Positions 28,234 through 37,442 of a DNA stretch of 64,000 nt are shown here, one piece after another. Both the position numbers and the translations under genes were made by a program. The DNA is from Paraglaciecola sp. L3A3 (lineage in GTDB: Bacteria > Pseudomonadota > Gammaproteobacteria > Enterobacterales > Alteromonadaceae): contig NZ_CP047023.1 in the NCBI RefSeq assembly GCF_009796765.1, forward strand, positions 3,269,501 to 3,333,500, written 5' to 3'. Below the pieces are notes generated by a model, which worked only from the letters and a program-made list of their open reading frames with translations, made no database searches and was not told where the DNA came from. Position 1 is the first letter of the stretch. The number at the start of each line of letters is the position of its first letter.

Positions 28234-29715
28234 GTGCAAGAAAATATAACAAAAGTAGTAATAGCCGGCGGTGGTACAGCAGGCTGGATGACAGCGGTAG
28301 CTATGTCTCGGTTAATTAAAAATACCCAAGTAGTATTAATTGAATCTGACGAAATTGCTACGGTTGGCGTAGGCGAAGCTACTATCCCTACCCTACAATT
28401 TTTCCATGAAATATTGAACATCAATGAAGCTGAACTTTTAAAAGCAACGGGTGGCACTTTTAAGCTAGGGATTAGCTTCGAAAATTGGAAAACTAAAGAG
28501 CATAAATATTTTCATGCCTTTGGTGAAACTGGCAAAGGATGTTGGGCAGCTGATTTCCAACATTTTTGGTTAAGAGGTAAAAAACTCGGTTTAAAACATG
28601 AATTTGGGGACTTTTGTGTAGAACAAGTGGCGGCGCAAATGGATAAATTCGCTCGAGTCAAAAATAAGGGTATTAATTATGCCTATCACATTGATGCAAC
28701 AAAATATGCGGCGTACCTAAGAACGTTATGTGAAAAAAATACTAGCTTTTCAAGAGTTGAAGGGAAAATAGCCAGCGTTGACTTATTGCAAAACTCTGGA
28801 GAAATTGGAAGTTTAACCCTTGAATCTGGACAAAAGTTTGAAGGCGATTTATTTATAGATTGTACCGGTCAAAGGGCGTTATTGATTGGTGAGGCGCTAA
28901 ATACTCCCTTCGAAGATTGGTCACATTGGTTAGTAAATGACAGTGCTATTGCTGTGCAAACAAAATCAACTGAATCCCCCAAACCGTATACCCGCTCTAT
29001 TGCTCATGATAGTGGTTGGCAATGGAAAATTCCCTTACAACACCGCGTGGGCAATGGCATAATTTACAGTAGTAAATTTATGTCTGATACAGATGCCGAA
29101 AAGCATCTACTCAACAATATTGAAGGCGAAACACTTACCTCACCACGAAAAATAGCTTTTAAAACAGGTACACGTAAACTGCATTGGAATAAAAACTGTG
29201 TCGCCATTGGGCTTTCTTCTGGCTTTTTAGAACCTTTAGAATCAACCAGCATTCACCTTATTCAACAATCAATAATACGACTACTTAAGTTATTTCCGGT
29301 CAATGGACTACGCCAAGTAGATATAAACGAATTCAATCAGCAAACAGCTGTGGATATCGACTCTATTCGCGACTTTATTATTTTACATTATGTGGTCACC
29401 GAACGAAAAGACAGTCCCTATTGGCAATATCAACAAGAAATGCAATTGCCTGATTCACTCAAACATAGAATTGAATTGTTTAAACAATCGGGTCATGTAT
29501 GCCTTAAAAATGACGAATTATTTGAAGACTCTTGGATGCAAGTCATGATCGGCCAAGGATTAATCCCACAAAACTATCATCCTATTGTGGATAATATGAG
29601 TGACAATGAGCTGTTTAAATTTTTGAATGATATGCGAGAACTTGAATATAAACGCGCATCCTCCCTGCCCTCTCATCAAAAATTTATCGATCTATATTGC
29701 GCTGCAAAAAACTAA
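28234..29715 (+). CDS. flavin-dependent halogenase-like protein H5
   Basis: 493 residues, closest in motif spacing and wording to H1. It has AGGGTAGW (11-18), GVGEATIP, FKLGISFENW with Lys77, DWSHWL, GWQWKIPLQHRVGNG and FLEPLESTSIHL with the conserved Glu; all PrnA-family hallmarks are intact. The start is GTG with only a weak AGAG upstream. A TATAAT at 28205-28210, after the LP2 terminator, could be its own -10. The C-terminal SSLPSHQKFI echoes the endings of H1-H3. It is downstream of the TBDR2-LP2 pair, while H1 faces the LP1 end, so each receptor/lipoprotein pair has one H1/H5-type halogenase on its lipoprotein side. Substrate unknown. Confidence 0.85.
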   Translation: MQENITKVVIAGGGTAGWMTAVAMSRLIKNTQVVLIESDEIATVGVGEATIPTLQFFHEILNINEAELLKATGGTFKLGISFENWKTKEHKYFHAFGETGKGCWAADFQHFWLRGKKLGLKHEFGDFCVEQVAAQMDKFARVKNKGINYAYHIDATKYAAYLRTLCEKNTSFSRVEGKIASVDLLQNSGEIGSLTLESGQKFEGDLFIDCTGQRALLIGEALNTPFEDWSHWLVNDSAIAVQTKSTESPKPYTRSIAHDSGWQWKIPLQHRVGNGIIYSSKFMSDTDAEKHLLNNIEGETLTSPRKIAFKTGTRKLHWNKNCVAIGLSSGFLEPLESTSIHLIQQSIIRLLKLFPVNGLRQVDINEFNQQTAVDIDSIRDFIILHYVVTERKDSPYWQYQQEMQLPDSLKHRIELFKQSGHVCLKNDELFEDSWMQVMIGQGLIPQNYHPIVDNMSDNELFKFLNDMRELEYKRASSLPSHQKFIDLYCAAKN

Positions 29716-29803
29716 GCAAGCAGAAACTAGGCCTATTGATAATGAATCAAAGGCCTTAAACTTCATGTTAGTATAAAAATATACCTCACTATACAAGTCT
29801 CAC

Positions 29804-30472
29804 ATGTCAGTTGTAGATAATTTTATCGCGCCACAATGCCATCAAGAAATTGAATATTTGTATGAAGATGAACATATATTGGTGATCAATAAACCCAGTG
29901 GTTTACTGAGCTTGTCGGGTAAAAACCCGTTAAATAAAGACTCGGTACATTTTCGCTTGATCCAAGATTTTGCAGGCATAACCCTTGTACACAGATTAGA
30001 TTTTGGTACTTCAGGACTTTTGTTATTAGCTAAACACAAGTCGGCAAACGCTAATCTAACCAAACAATTTCAAGACAAGTTAATCCAAAAACAATATATC
30101 AGTATCTTGCACGGTCATTTAGTGAATGATGAAGGCCATATAAATATGCCTATAGCAAAAGATCCCGCTAACTTTCCTAGACTCAAAATTTGTACTCAAA
30201 CGGGTAAAGTAGCTACGACTCATTATCAGGTTATTGAACGCCTCAATAACCCAGATAGAACTCGCGTATTGTTCACTCCCTTAACAGGACGAACTCATCA
30301 ATTAAGAATTCATAGCCAAGGCATAGGTCACCCGATTTTAGGTTGTGATCTTTATGGCACCGCTCAAACTCAGGCAATGGCGCCAAGACTGTTATTACAC
30401 GCCTCGAAAATTAGTTTTAAACACCCAACAAATCAACAATCAATGAGAATAGATTGCCCCTGCCCTTTTTAA
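29804..30472 (+). CDS. rluA: RluA-family RNA pseudouridine synthase
   Basis: 222 residues, matching the length of E. coli RluA (219). The catalytic motif HRLDFGTSG has the nucleophilic Asp66; INKPSGLLS near the N-terminus and GRTHQLRIH and GHPILGCDLYG near the end are the other family motifs. PRLLLHA is typical of RluA, which isomerises U746 of 23S rRNA and U32 of some tRNAs. The assignment to RluA rather than RluC/D or TruC rests on length, absence of an S4 domain and the KPSGLLS and MAPRLLLHA wording. It is a core-genome type gene embedded in the accessory region, and ends at a strong bidirectional terminator shared with the sulfatase. Confidence 0.75.
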   Translation: MSVVDNFIAPQCHQEIEYLYEDEHILVINKPSGLLSLSGKNPLNKDSVHFRLIQDFAGITLVHRLDFGTSGLLLLAKHKSANANLTKQFQDKLIQKQYISILHGHLVNDEGHINMPIAKDPANFPRLKICTQTGKVATTHYQVIERLNNPDRTRVLFTPLTGRTHQLRIHSQGIGHPILGCDLYGTAQTQAMAPRLLLHASKISFKHPTNQQSMRIDCPCPF

Positions 30473-30495
30473 CTAGCTTTGTATTTTCATCAATA

Positions 30496-30533
30496 AAAAA
30501 AGCCCTGAACATGTAAATATTCAGGGCTTTTTT
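30496..30533. terminator. bidirectional terminator between rluA and sulfatase
   Basis: A 14-base stem, AAAAAAGCCCTGAA (30496-30509) with TTCAGGGCTTTTTT (30520-30533), and a ten-base loop. It has A-run and T-run flanks and lies between converging genes. Confidence 0.9.
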
Positions 30534-30554
30534 AGTCATTTGGCAGACTAGCTA

Positions 30555-32207
30555 TTAGTCATTAAAATGTTTATTAAAGATCGCTTCCATTCTTGGATAG
30601 TTAACATCAGTTTCGTTATACAACTCTCGCTGTCTGACTAACTCTGTTTTAAGCTCTTTTATCACACCCACGTATTTAGGATCATTGTAGATATTGACCA
30701 ATTCATCAGGGTCATTTCTCATATCGTAAAGTTCCCAGCCTGCTGGTGTAGGTATTTTGTTTGGCTCAAGACCTGTCTTTTTAACCCACTTCTGATCGTA
30801 AAATGGAAATTGTTTTTCACGGTAGTTATCACCATAGAAAAATATCAACTTATAATCTTTACTACGTAAGCCTGTATGCGCCGGAACTTCATGATACATA
30901 CGATGCGTCCAATAACGATAAAAAGTAGCAGTACGCCAGTTGTCAGGCGTTTCACCTTTAAGTGCAGGGGTAAAACTACGGCCATGCATATATTCAGGTG
31001 TTTCTTGTCCTACCAAATCTAGCAAAAATGGTGCGTAATCAGTGTTATTAATCAATAAATCACTACGTTGACCCGCATTGTCGATGCCTGGGTGTCTAAC
31101 AATAAACGGCATTTGAATAGATTCATCCCATATCCAACGTTTATCTTGATAATCATGTTCACCTAACATCATGCCTTGGTCAGAGGTATAAACAATGATG
31201 GTGTTGTCGTATAAACCTTGATCTTTTAAGCTTTGAATTAAACGGGCAATATTGTCATCTACACCTTTAATACAACGTAAATAGCCTTTTACATATTCTT
31301 GATAAGCTTGGTGTGTGTATTCATCATCAGGCAAACTTTGATCAATTTTATAATACTGACCATAGTTACGTCTTGGATTACGTTTGGATATAGAGGTACC
31401 AATTTCATGAATTAATGAATCATTTTCACCGCGGGTCGCTTTTGAGCCAAAGGTATCCGGTACACCGTATAAATCTACTGGCTCTGGAATAGTCACATCA
31501 GCTAAATAATCATTATAACGAGGGGCATATTCAAAATAATCATGAGGCGCTTTAAACTGATGCATTAAGAAGAATGGTTTATCAGATTTACGATTTTTTA
31601 ACCAATTTATCGAGATATCAGTAATTATGTCTGAAGAGTGGCCTTTATATTCAGTGGTATTATTTGGCCATGGTTTATCACCTTGTACTCTAAAGTCAGG
31701 ATCAAAGTAATGCCCTTGACCAGGTAACACTTGGTAATAATCAAAAGCACCAGGTTCTTGTTTTAAATGCCATTTACCTACAATAGCCGTTTCATAACCG
31801 GCTTTTTTCATTTCAGTAGGTAAATATTGTTGGTCTTTACCAATGCCACCTTTTAAATCTTGTACTCCATTAGTTTGACTATATTGCCCAGTCAAGATTG
31901 TGGCACGACTTGGACTGCAGATAGAGTTAGTAACAAACGCATTTTCAAACACCATGCCTTCACTGGCTAATTTATCAAGATTAGGTGTAGGGTTTAATTT
32001 GGCTAAACGACTACCATAAGTACCTATGGCTTGTGCAGCGTGATCATCTGTCATGATGTAAAGAATGTTATAAGGTTTCTTTTCTTGTTTGACGACATCT
32101 TTGACAGCTGATTTTGTAGCTGTACTATCTTGCCCACAACCAACCAAGAACAAACTAAGCAAACTGATTGAGGTGTAACTACTCAATATTTTTAACGTTT
32201 TATTCAT
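30555..32207 (-). CDS. type I sulfatase, lipoprotein
   Basis: 550 residues from the ATG at 32205-32207, which has GGA eight bases upstream; the in-frame ATG four codons earlier has no ribosome site. A lipobox (SLFLVG-C24) anchors it to a membrane. ILYIMTDDHAAQAIG supplies metal-binding aspartates. NSICSPSRATILTG is the C-x-P-x-R sulfatase signature, in which Cys97 would be converted to formylglycine. GKWHLK and YTSDQGMMLGEH are further active-site motifs. It belongs to the S1 family of polysaccharide and glycosaminoglycan sulfatases; the substrate cannot be told. The maturation enzyme is not in the window. Two near-matches to the TTGTTAACAA operator lie upstream, so it may belong to the receptor/halogenase regulon. 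Confidence 0.88.
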   Translation of the reverse strand: MNKTLKILSSYTSISLLSLFLVGCGQDSTATKSAVKDVVKQEKKPYNILYIMTDDHAAQAIGTYGSRLAKLNPTPNLDKLASEGMVFENAFVTNSICSPSRATILTGQYSQTNGVQDLKGGIGKDQQYLPTEMKKAGYETAIVGKWHLKQEPGAFDYYQVLPGQGHYFDPDFRVQGDKPWPNNTTEYKGHSSDIITDISINWLKNRKSDKPFFLMHQFKAPHDYFEYAPRYNDYLADVTIPEPVDLYGVPDTFGSKATRGENDSLIHEIGTSISKRNPRRNYGQYYKIDQSLPDDEYTHQAYQEYVKGYLRCIKGVDDNIARLIQSLKDQGLYDNTIIVYTSDQGMMLGEHDYQDKRWIWDESIQMPFIVRHPGIDNAGQRSDLLINNTDYAPFLLDLVGQETPEYMHGRSFTPALKGETPDNWRTATFYRYWTHRMYHEVPAHTGLRSKDYKLIFFYGDNYREKQFPFYDQKWVKKTGLEPNKIPTPAGWELYDMRNDPDELVNIYNDPKYVGVIKELKTELVRQRELYNETDVNYPRMEAIFNKHFND

Positions 32208-32299
32208 TATATTTTCCATATTGTCACAATTCTGAACAAGTGTAATCGATTATAACCTTGAAATACAAACACTACTTTTTATATATGATAACAATGATT

Positions 32300-32309
32300 T
32301 TGTTAATAA
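32300..32309. promoter_or_regulatory. near-match TTGTTAATAA to the locus operator
   Basis: Nine of ten bases match TTGTTAACAA; about 93 bases before the sulfatase start. Weak on its own because the region is AT-rich. Confidence 0.3.
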
Positions 32310-32370
32310 TTGCCAATCCTAATAAAACCAATGACTTACAATGGTAAAATTTAAAACAAGAAAACATTAA

Positions 32371-32380
32371 TTGTTAACGT
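32371..32380. promoter_or_regulatory. near-match TTGTTAACGT to the locus operator
   Basis: Eight of ten bases match TTGTTAACAA, with the left arm extended as TTAATTGTTAAC. It lies between the divergent sulfatase and DUF3500 genes and could serve either. Confidence 0.3.
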
Positions 32381-32473
32381 TCGACCCCACTCTTTTTTAA
32401 CAAAACCATAACACTATAAATATACTGAGATTGCAGCTAGTATGACGCATACTTTAGTTAACTATCATTACAA

Positions 32474-33475
32474 ATGACTCAATCAACTATCATTCTATTT
32501 TCTTTTTTGTTTTACGCTATTTCTACATTAGTCAGTGCCAGTCAAATAAATAACTCAGCACAAGAATTTGTCGACTCTCTGTCCCCTATGCAAAAATCTA
32601 CAGCTATCTTTAAATATTCTGATGAACAAAGGTTCGATTGGAAGTTTGTTCCTGCCGCCAGAAAAGGCATTCCGCTAAAACAATTAAATGAACAGCAAAA
32701 ACAACAGGGCTTAGCTATTTTACATCTCAGTTTAAGTAAACAGGGTTATCAAAAAGCAACAAACATAATTGGTCTCGAACAAGTATTATTTTTATTAAGT
32801 GGTAAAGCTTTTCGAGACGATGAATTGTACTACATAAGTATATTTGGTAAACCAAGCCAAGACGCTATATGGGGCTGGCGTTTTGAAGGCCATCATCTAT
32901 CCCTAAATTTCACAATTAAAGATGGTAATTTATCAGCAGTCACACCAAACTTTTGGGGAGCCAACCCAGCTAAAGTGGCGACTGGCGAAAAACAAGGATT
33001 AAGAGTCCTGCAAAAAGAAGAAGATCTTGGGCGAGAATTAATTAACAGTCTGTCGGCTAAGCAACAAACATTAGCTATTATTTCAGATAAAGCATATGGC
33101 GATATTCTGACCAAAAATAAAAGCGTTGTCAGCCCGCTAGAAAATAAAGGTATTTTCTATCAAGACCTCAACTCCGCGCAGAAACAACTGATGTTAAAAT
33201 TAATTTCTGTATATTTAGACAATATGCCTGAAAATATCGCCCTAAGCCGTTATCAGAATATCCAAAAACAATCACTTAACAGCTTACAATTTGCTTGGGC
33301 TGGCAGCACGCAAGTCGATAATAAACATTATTATCGTATCCAAGGAGACACTTTTTTAATTGAATACGACAACGTGCAGCAAAATGGTAATCATATCCAC
33401 ACAGTTTGGCGAGACTTTAAAGGCGATTTTGGCCGGGATATTCTCAAAGAACACCATACAAGTCATCAACATTAA
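32474..33475 (+). CDS. DUF3500 family secreted protein
   Basis: 333 residues with a signal peptide (MTQSTIILFSFLFYAISTLV..., cut near SA). The mature part follows the DUF3500 pattern: ARKGIPLKQLNEQQKQ, an LS.QGY helix, YYISIFGKPS, IWGWRFEGHHLSLNFT and TPNFWGANPAKV, then a second helix-rich half with a similar FAWAGS...HYYRIQG segment. The function of the family is unknown; the conserved W-x-F-x-GHH-x-S-x-N segment looks like a binding or catalytic site (inference). It is divergent from the sulfatase across 254 bases. There is no clear ribosome site before the ATG, which is the first start that gives a complete signal peptide. Confidence 0.8.
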   Translation: MTQSTIILFSFLFYAISTLVSASQINNSAQEFVDSLSPMQKSTAIFKYSDEQRFDWKFVPAARKGIPLKQLNEQQKQQGLAILHLSLSKQGYQKATNIIGLEQVLFLLSGKAFRDDELYYISIFGKPSQDAIWGWRFEGHHLSLNFTIKDGNLSAVTPNFWGANPAKVATGEKQGLRVLQKEEDLGRELINSLSAKQQTLAIISDKAYGDILTKNKSVVSPLENKGIFYQDLNSAQKQLMLKLISVYLDNMPENIALSRYQNIQKQSLNSLQFAWAGSTQVDNKHYYRIQGDTFLIEYDNVQQNGNHIHTVWRDFKGDFGRDILKEHHTSHQH

Positions 33476-33572
33476 AAATATCTTTAACATATGCAATCTA
33501 GCGGTTTCAACCTCTCAGAATGTGTAATAGAGTAGCCTTGTTTTATACTCCCTTACCTAATGAGGTTTTTTA

Positions 33573-35129
33573 ATGGTAAAGACTGACTTATTCCACAAAT
33601 TTTTAGCCTGCCTAACTGGAATTGGTTCAAGTTTATGTTTGCTTTTTTTCATATATTCACATGTTTTACAAAACAAAATGGCAGAAGAAGGCGACAAAAT
33701 TTTTCAAGACTTATTAAATAGTGCTTCTACCGGCTTCGCGGTAATTAATCAACTAAATCAATTGGGCTTGAATACATGTTCTGAAGAAAATTTATTACAA
33801 ATGCGCAAGGCGCAATTTAAATCAAATGATATTAGGGATATAGGTTTTTTCATAGAAGATACGTTAATTTGTACCACAGGCGCAGGCATACTCACAAACC
33901 CAGTCAAAGAACGACAACATCACTTCTTTCATCAAGGTCACAAGTTTTGGTTTGGTCATACCTTAGAAACACTAGACCAGTCTGTTAAAGGGGTATTAAT
34001 TCGTAAAGATAAATACAATATTGTGCTTTCCTTTAACGGCTTATTAGATGAATACAAAACCTTTAATCATTATCAAATTGTTGCCAAAAAGAAAGACAAT
34101 TATATACACCTGCATGGTGAGCAAGGTATTTTTCAAGCTAAAGCATCAAATGATATAAAACACTTTTACATTGGCATTTTTTCACATGCGTTAGAGTTTT
34201 GTGATCCTAGCGGTAAAATTTGTATCGCGATAAAGCAACAAAACTTTACCGAACTAAAATTCAGTACTCTGCTGATAATCTTGTTCATAGTATCTGTGTT
34301 TACCGGCATCACAGTTTTATATATTTATGATAAGTACATTAACTACTTACGTAGTATGAATAGAAGGATTATTTCAGGTTTGCCTGCAAATCGTTTTATC
34401 CCTCATTATCAAGCCATAGTCGAATTAAAAACGGGGAAAGTAATAGGCTGTGAATTACTTGCTCGTTTTGAAGATAAAATGGGGCCACTATACCCAGATA
34501 AATTTATCCCAGTCGTGAGCGAACTCAACCTGTCTTGGCCCATGACAGAATATTTCATTCGCGCAGCTATTAAAGATTTTAGCCATATACAAACAGACGG
34601 TGCCCCCTTTTATTTGTCTATTAACGTTTTTCCTAAAGACATCAATAACCAAGATATTCTGAAAGCGCTAACATTACTCGAAAACATACCAGCCGACCTG
34701 CAAGTTTGTTTTGAAGTCACCGAAGATGAAAAATTACATTTTAATCAAGTAAGTAATACATTAGAGGCACTTTCAGCTACTAACATACAAATTTCTATTG
34801 ATGATTTTGGTACAGGTTACTCCAATTTATCCCAATTAAAATTGTTAGATATAGATACATTAAAAATAGATAAATCTTTTGTCGACGAGATTGAAACGGG
34901 CTCAATTCGTTCCACTTTTATTCCAACGATTATTTCTATTGCCGAAAAATTAAAGGCAGAAATAGTGGCGGAAGGCGTGGAAAATAAATTACAAGTAAAC
35001 GAATTATTAAAAATGAATATCAAATATGGCCAAGGCTGGTACTTCGCCAAAGCCCTACCCTTTAGCGAATTTCAAAAATATCTAACAGACAATAGTGACT
35101 ATCGATTTACTAATGATAAAGGTGAATAA
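33573..35129 (+). CDS. c-di-GMP phosphodiesterase with CSS-motif periplasmic sensor and EAL domain (PdeC-like)
   Basis: 518 residues. A TM helix at about 9-31, a periplasmic sensor to about 230 with NTCSEENLLQ (a CSS-like motif) and a second cysteine in LICTT, a second TM at about 232-250, then a cytosolic EAL domain. In E. coli PdeC such a pair of periplasmic cysteines controls the enzyme through disulfide state. The EAL signature is ELL (GCELLARFED). The other catalytic pieces are present: INVFPKD, FEVTEDE, IDDFGTGYSN, KIDKSFVD and EIVAEGVEN. Activity is therefore likely. It hydrolyses c-di-GMP to pGpG. It is monocistronic by context and lies between DUF3500 and the second dioxygenase. Confidence 0.85.
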   Translation: MVKTDLFHKFLACLTGIGSSLCLLFFIYSHVLQNKMAEEGDKIFQDLLNSASTGFAVINQLNQLGLNTCSEENLLQMRKAQFKSNDIRDIGFFIEDTLICTTGAGILTNPVKERQHHFFHQGHKFWFGHTLETLDQSVKGVLIRKDKYNIVLSFNGLLDEYKTFNHYQIVAKKKDNYIHLHGEQGIFQAKASNDIKHFYIGIFSHALEFCDPSGKICIAIKQQNFTELKFSTLLIILFIVSVFTGITVLYIYDKYINYLRSMNRRIISGLPANRFIPHYQAIVELKTGKVIGCELLARFEDKMGPLYPDKFIPVVSELNLSWPMTEYFIRAAIKDFSHIQTDGAPFYLSINVFPKDINNQDILKALTLLENIPADLQVCFEVTEDEKLHFNQVSNTLEALSATNIQISIDDFGTGYSNLSQLKLLDIDTLKIDKSFVDEIETGSIRSTFIPTIISIAEKLKAEIVAEGVENKLQVNELLKMNIKYGQGWYFAKALPFSEFQKYLTDNSDYRFTNDKGE

Positions 35130-35179
35130 TTAGGCTCTTTAGTTAAAAGATAAGAGCCATTACATATGAATATTAAAAA

Positions 35180-36238
35180 TCATTTGGATTTGGAATATTT
35201 TCCTTTTGTCACAAAATCAAAATCAAAACCCATTTCTCTTAATACATAATCTCGGATATCGTATGCATGATCCGGTGTAACAGTTCCAAATATCCCTTGT
35301 TTATCTGTAGGTAGATGGCTCATCGGTTCACCATTAATTTTAAATACAAAATGATCTACCAGTGCTTTCCAAGCTGACTTTTCTTCCTCAGAAAGGTGAG
35401 ATAACGTATACAAACCATGATACAAAAAATTCATTGGAGACTCTAACTTTCTAGTATCAGCAGTCCAAAAATAATTGACCAGCATACACAAATCCCCCTC
35501 TGAACGAACATTGTGCCACCAAAGGTTCGGAATATAGATTGCGTCTCCAGGCTCCAATTCAGCCACATATGCATTATCTAAAGCTTCTTGATACCGTGGA
35601 TGTTTGTCAAAATCTGGAGATGTGATATCTACCATACTCACGGCTGCACCTGCTATAGTGTGATTAAATGGAGCAGGATAAAGATTTTTAACTTGTTCTG
35701 TTGGAAATAAAGTAAAGGTTCTTTTACCACTAATTAAACAAGCTATATTATCGGTAGTATCAAAATGTGTAGAGATAACGGATGAATTCCCCAGCCACAT
35801 TCTTGGTGAAACGTCACGGCCAAAATCAAACTCAAGTGTGTTATCTTTAGCAAAATCACTTAAATGCTCAGACAATACAACGCCTCCAGCATAAATGGAC
35901 GCGTTGTCAGATTTCGATTGGGCAATATGACTTATTCGTTGTAAAAAATTAGAAAAGGAATAATCAACTTTATTGAAGTTAAAATCTTCAAATGATTCGC
36001 CAAAAAAATAACGGCCATGAGTATCTTCTGGAGCTTCAAACGCCTCTATTCCGTTTGTCCCTCCTGCAGATAATTTGAGTAAATAATCATACAAGCATTG
36101 CTCAGATTTATTTGCTTCTTTGACCGATAACCAATTGCTGACAAAGTTTTTCAAAACAACAGGTTTATGTGAACCTGTAATAATTTCATTAGCCGTAGTA
36201 GCCGTTAGCGATAAATCATATTCTTGAACTTTTTGCAC
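35180..36238 (-). CDS. JmjC/cupin_8 Fe(II)/2-oxoglutarate dioxygenase-like protein 2
   Basis: 352 residues, a close paralogue of the protein at 16179-17249, with conserved THFDTTDN (His158, Asp160), SGKRTFTLFPTEQVKNLYP (Lys172) and NLWWHNV (His242). It probably shows the original C-terminus (KGKYSKSK). The start is GTG with AGGGGCGAGG upstream, consistent with the GTG start of copy 1. The gene is cut off from upstream sequence by an IS630 whose end lies only about 38 bases before the start codon, so its native promoter may be displaced. It stands 6 kb from the nearest halogenase, with the sulfatase and other genes between; it was probably moved by rearrangement. Confidence 0.85.
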   Translation of the reverse strand: MQKVQEYDLSLTATTANEIITGSHKPVVLKNFVSNWLSVKEANKSEQCLYDYLLKLSAGGTNGIEAFEAPEDTHGRYFFGESFEDFNFNKVDYSFSNFLQRISHIAQSKSDNASIYAGGVVLSEHLSDFAKDNTLEFDFGRDVSPRMWLGNSSVISTHFDTTDNIACLISGKRTFTLFPTEQVKNLYPAPFNHTIAGAAVSMVDITSPDFDKHPRYQEALDNAYVAELEPGDAIYIPNLWWHNVRSEGDLCMLVNYFWTADTRKLESPMNFLYHGLYTLSHLSEEEKSAWKALVDHFVFKINGEPMSHLPTDKQGIFGTVTPDHAYDIRDYVLREMGFDFDFVTKGKYSKSK

Positions 36239-36276
36239 CCTCGCCCCTTTATTGAATTCTGATTAAACATCTAATA

Positions 36277-37383
36277 CCAATCACGATAATTAATTTCCCA
36301 CCTGTGCCCAATTTCTGGCGCACAATTTGATAACCTTTTCTTTATCGCTGATAAAGTTATTCCATGCCCGACTGCATTGTATGACAATATCCTCATAGCT
36401 ATCAAAGCATTGATTGGCCAACTCATTTTGCCTAAGCCATTGCCATACCTGCTCGATTGGGTTTAGCTCTGGAGAATAGGGCGGAAGCTTGATGATACTC
36501 ACGTTATCTAGGTCATGCGCAATATCGTCTGTATGCCAACCCGCACCATCCATAATCACTACTGCATAGCGATCCAGTTGTGTGCGATTTGATATTAATT
36601 GTAAATGTTGTCTCATAATGTCTTTGTTCACCACAGGGGTTATCAAGGCTTCTGTTTCACCTGTCGCTGGGCATACAGCCCCAAATAAATGCGCATACTC
36701 AAACTGTTGTTGCTTGACCGCTCTAGGGCGACTACCTTTGTTCGCCCATAAACGTGTAGTGGTGTTCTGTTGACCTATTCTAGCCTCATCTTGAAACCAA
36801 ATATCGACTTTATCCAGTGTGACATGGCCTGGGATCAATTTGATCGTTTCAATCTGCAGTTTTTTTAAACTCGTCTTGAGCTTCTTGGGACTGCTTAGGG
36901 TGCTTAGAGCGACTGGTTATCCAAGAAAACCCTAGCTGATGCAGTAGACGATATATGTTAGTCAGGCCATAGGTAATATCAAATTCTTGCTTCACATAGT
37001 CAATGATGAGTGTGCCTTTGAGCCTTCCACCATCAGGTTTTATGGCATGAGACTCAATGTAAATTTTCAACGTCTGCAGTTGCTCAGCTGATAAAGCACA
37101 AGGCCGACCAGAGCGCGGCTTTTCCTTTAATCCGTCCAAACCATCTTGGTTGAAGCGCTTCACCCACTCATTCACCATTCTACGGCTGACGTGCAGATAC
37201 CGAGCCGCTTGCGTGCGATTAACGCCTTGTTGAATATGTGAAAGGGCCATTAATCTGACTCGCATCCGAGCATTTTTTTCCTTCGCTATGAGTGTCGAAA
37301 AATCGATATTTTTTAAGCTATGCATGAGAAGAATTAAGATAAGAATACATAACTCAATTAGATCACAAACTTAGTGAAAATGG
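36277..37383 (-). mobile_element. IS630 family insertion sequence, about 1.1 kb
   Basis: Flanked by TA dinucleotides (36275-36276 and 37384-37385), the target duplication of this family. The ends begin CCAATCACG on the left and, read inward on the other strand, CCATTTTCAC on the right: short imperfect inverted repeats. The body carries the two-part transposase. Boundaries are inferred from the TA and repeat match, so are accurate to a few bases only. Confidence 0.7.
36290..37325 (-). pseudogene. IS630 family transposase, split by one frameshift
   Basis: The N-terminal part (36849-37325) has a double helix-turn-helix (NRTQAARYLHVSRRMVNEW; LTNIYRLLHQLGFSW). The C-terminal part (36290-36838) has the DDE catalytic set: FQDEARIG, VIMDGAGWH and SPELNPIEQVW. 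The two frames join at a run of seven A after TTT on the coding strand; removing one A reads ...FKKLQIETIKLIPGHV without interruption. Either the run slips during translation or transcription, or one base was gained, or it is a sequencing error in a homopolymer. Listed as a pseudogene because the uncorrected reading stops at residue 158. Confidence 0.8.
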
Positions 37384-37442
37384 TATAACTATAAATTACA
37401 TACCCTCCTATTGTAAGTTTATTTAAACTACGCTTTGGAGCC

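Noticed and set aside
5962..29715. A natural-product (pyrrolnitrin-like) biosynthetic cluster
   Set aside because: Five halogenase-like genes are present, but no PrnB/C/D-like, NRPS, PKS, prenyltransferase or tryptophan-modifying genes, and the flanking genes are outer-membrane import genes.
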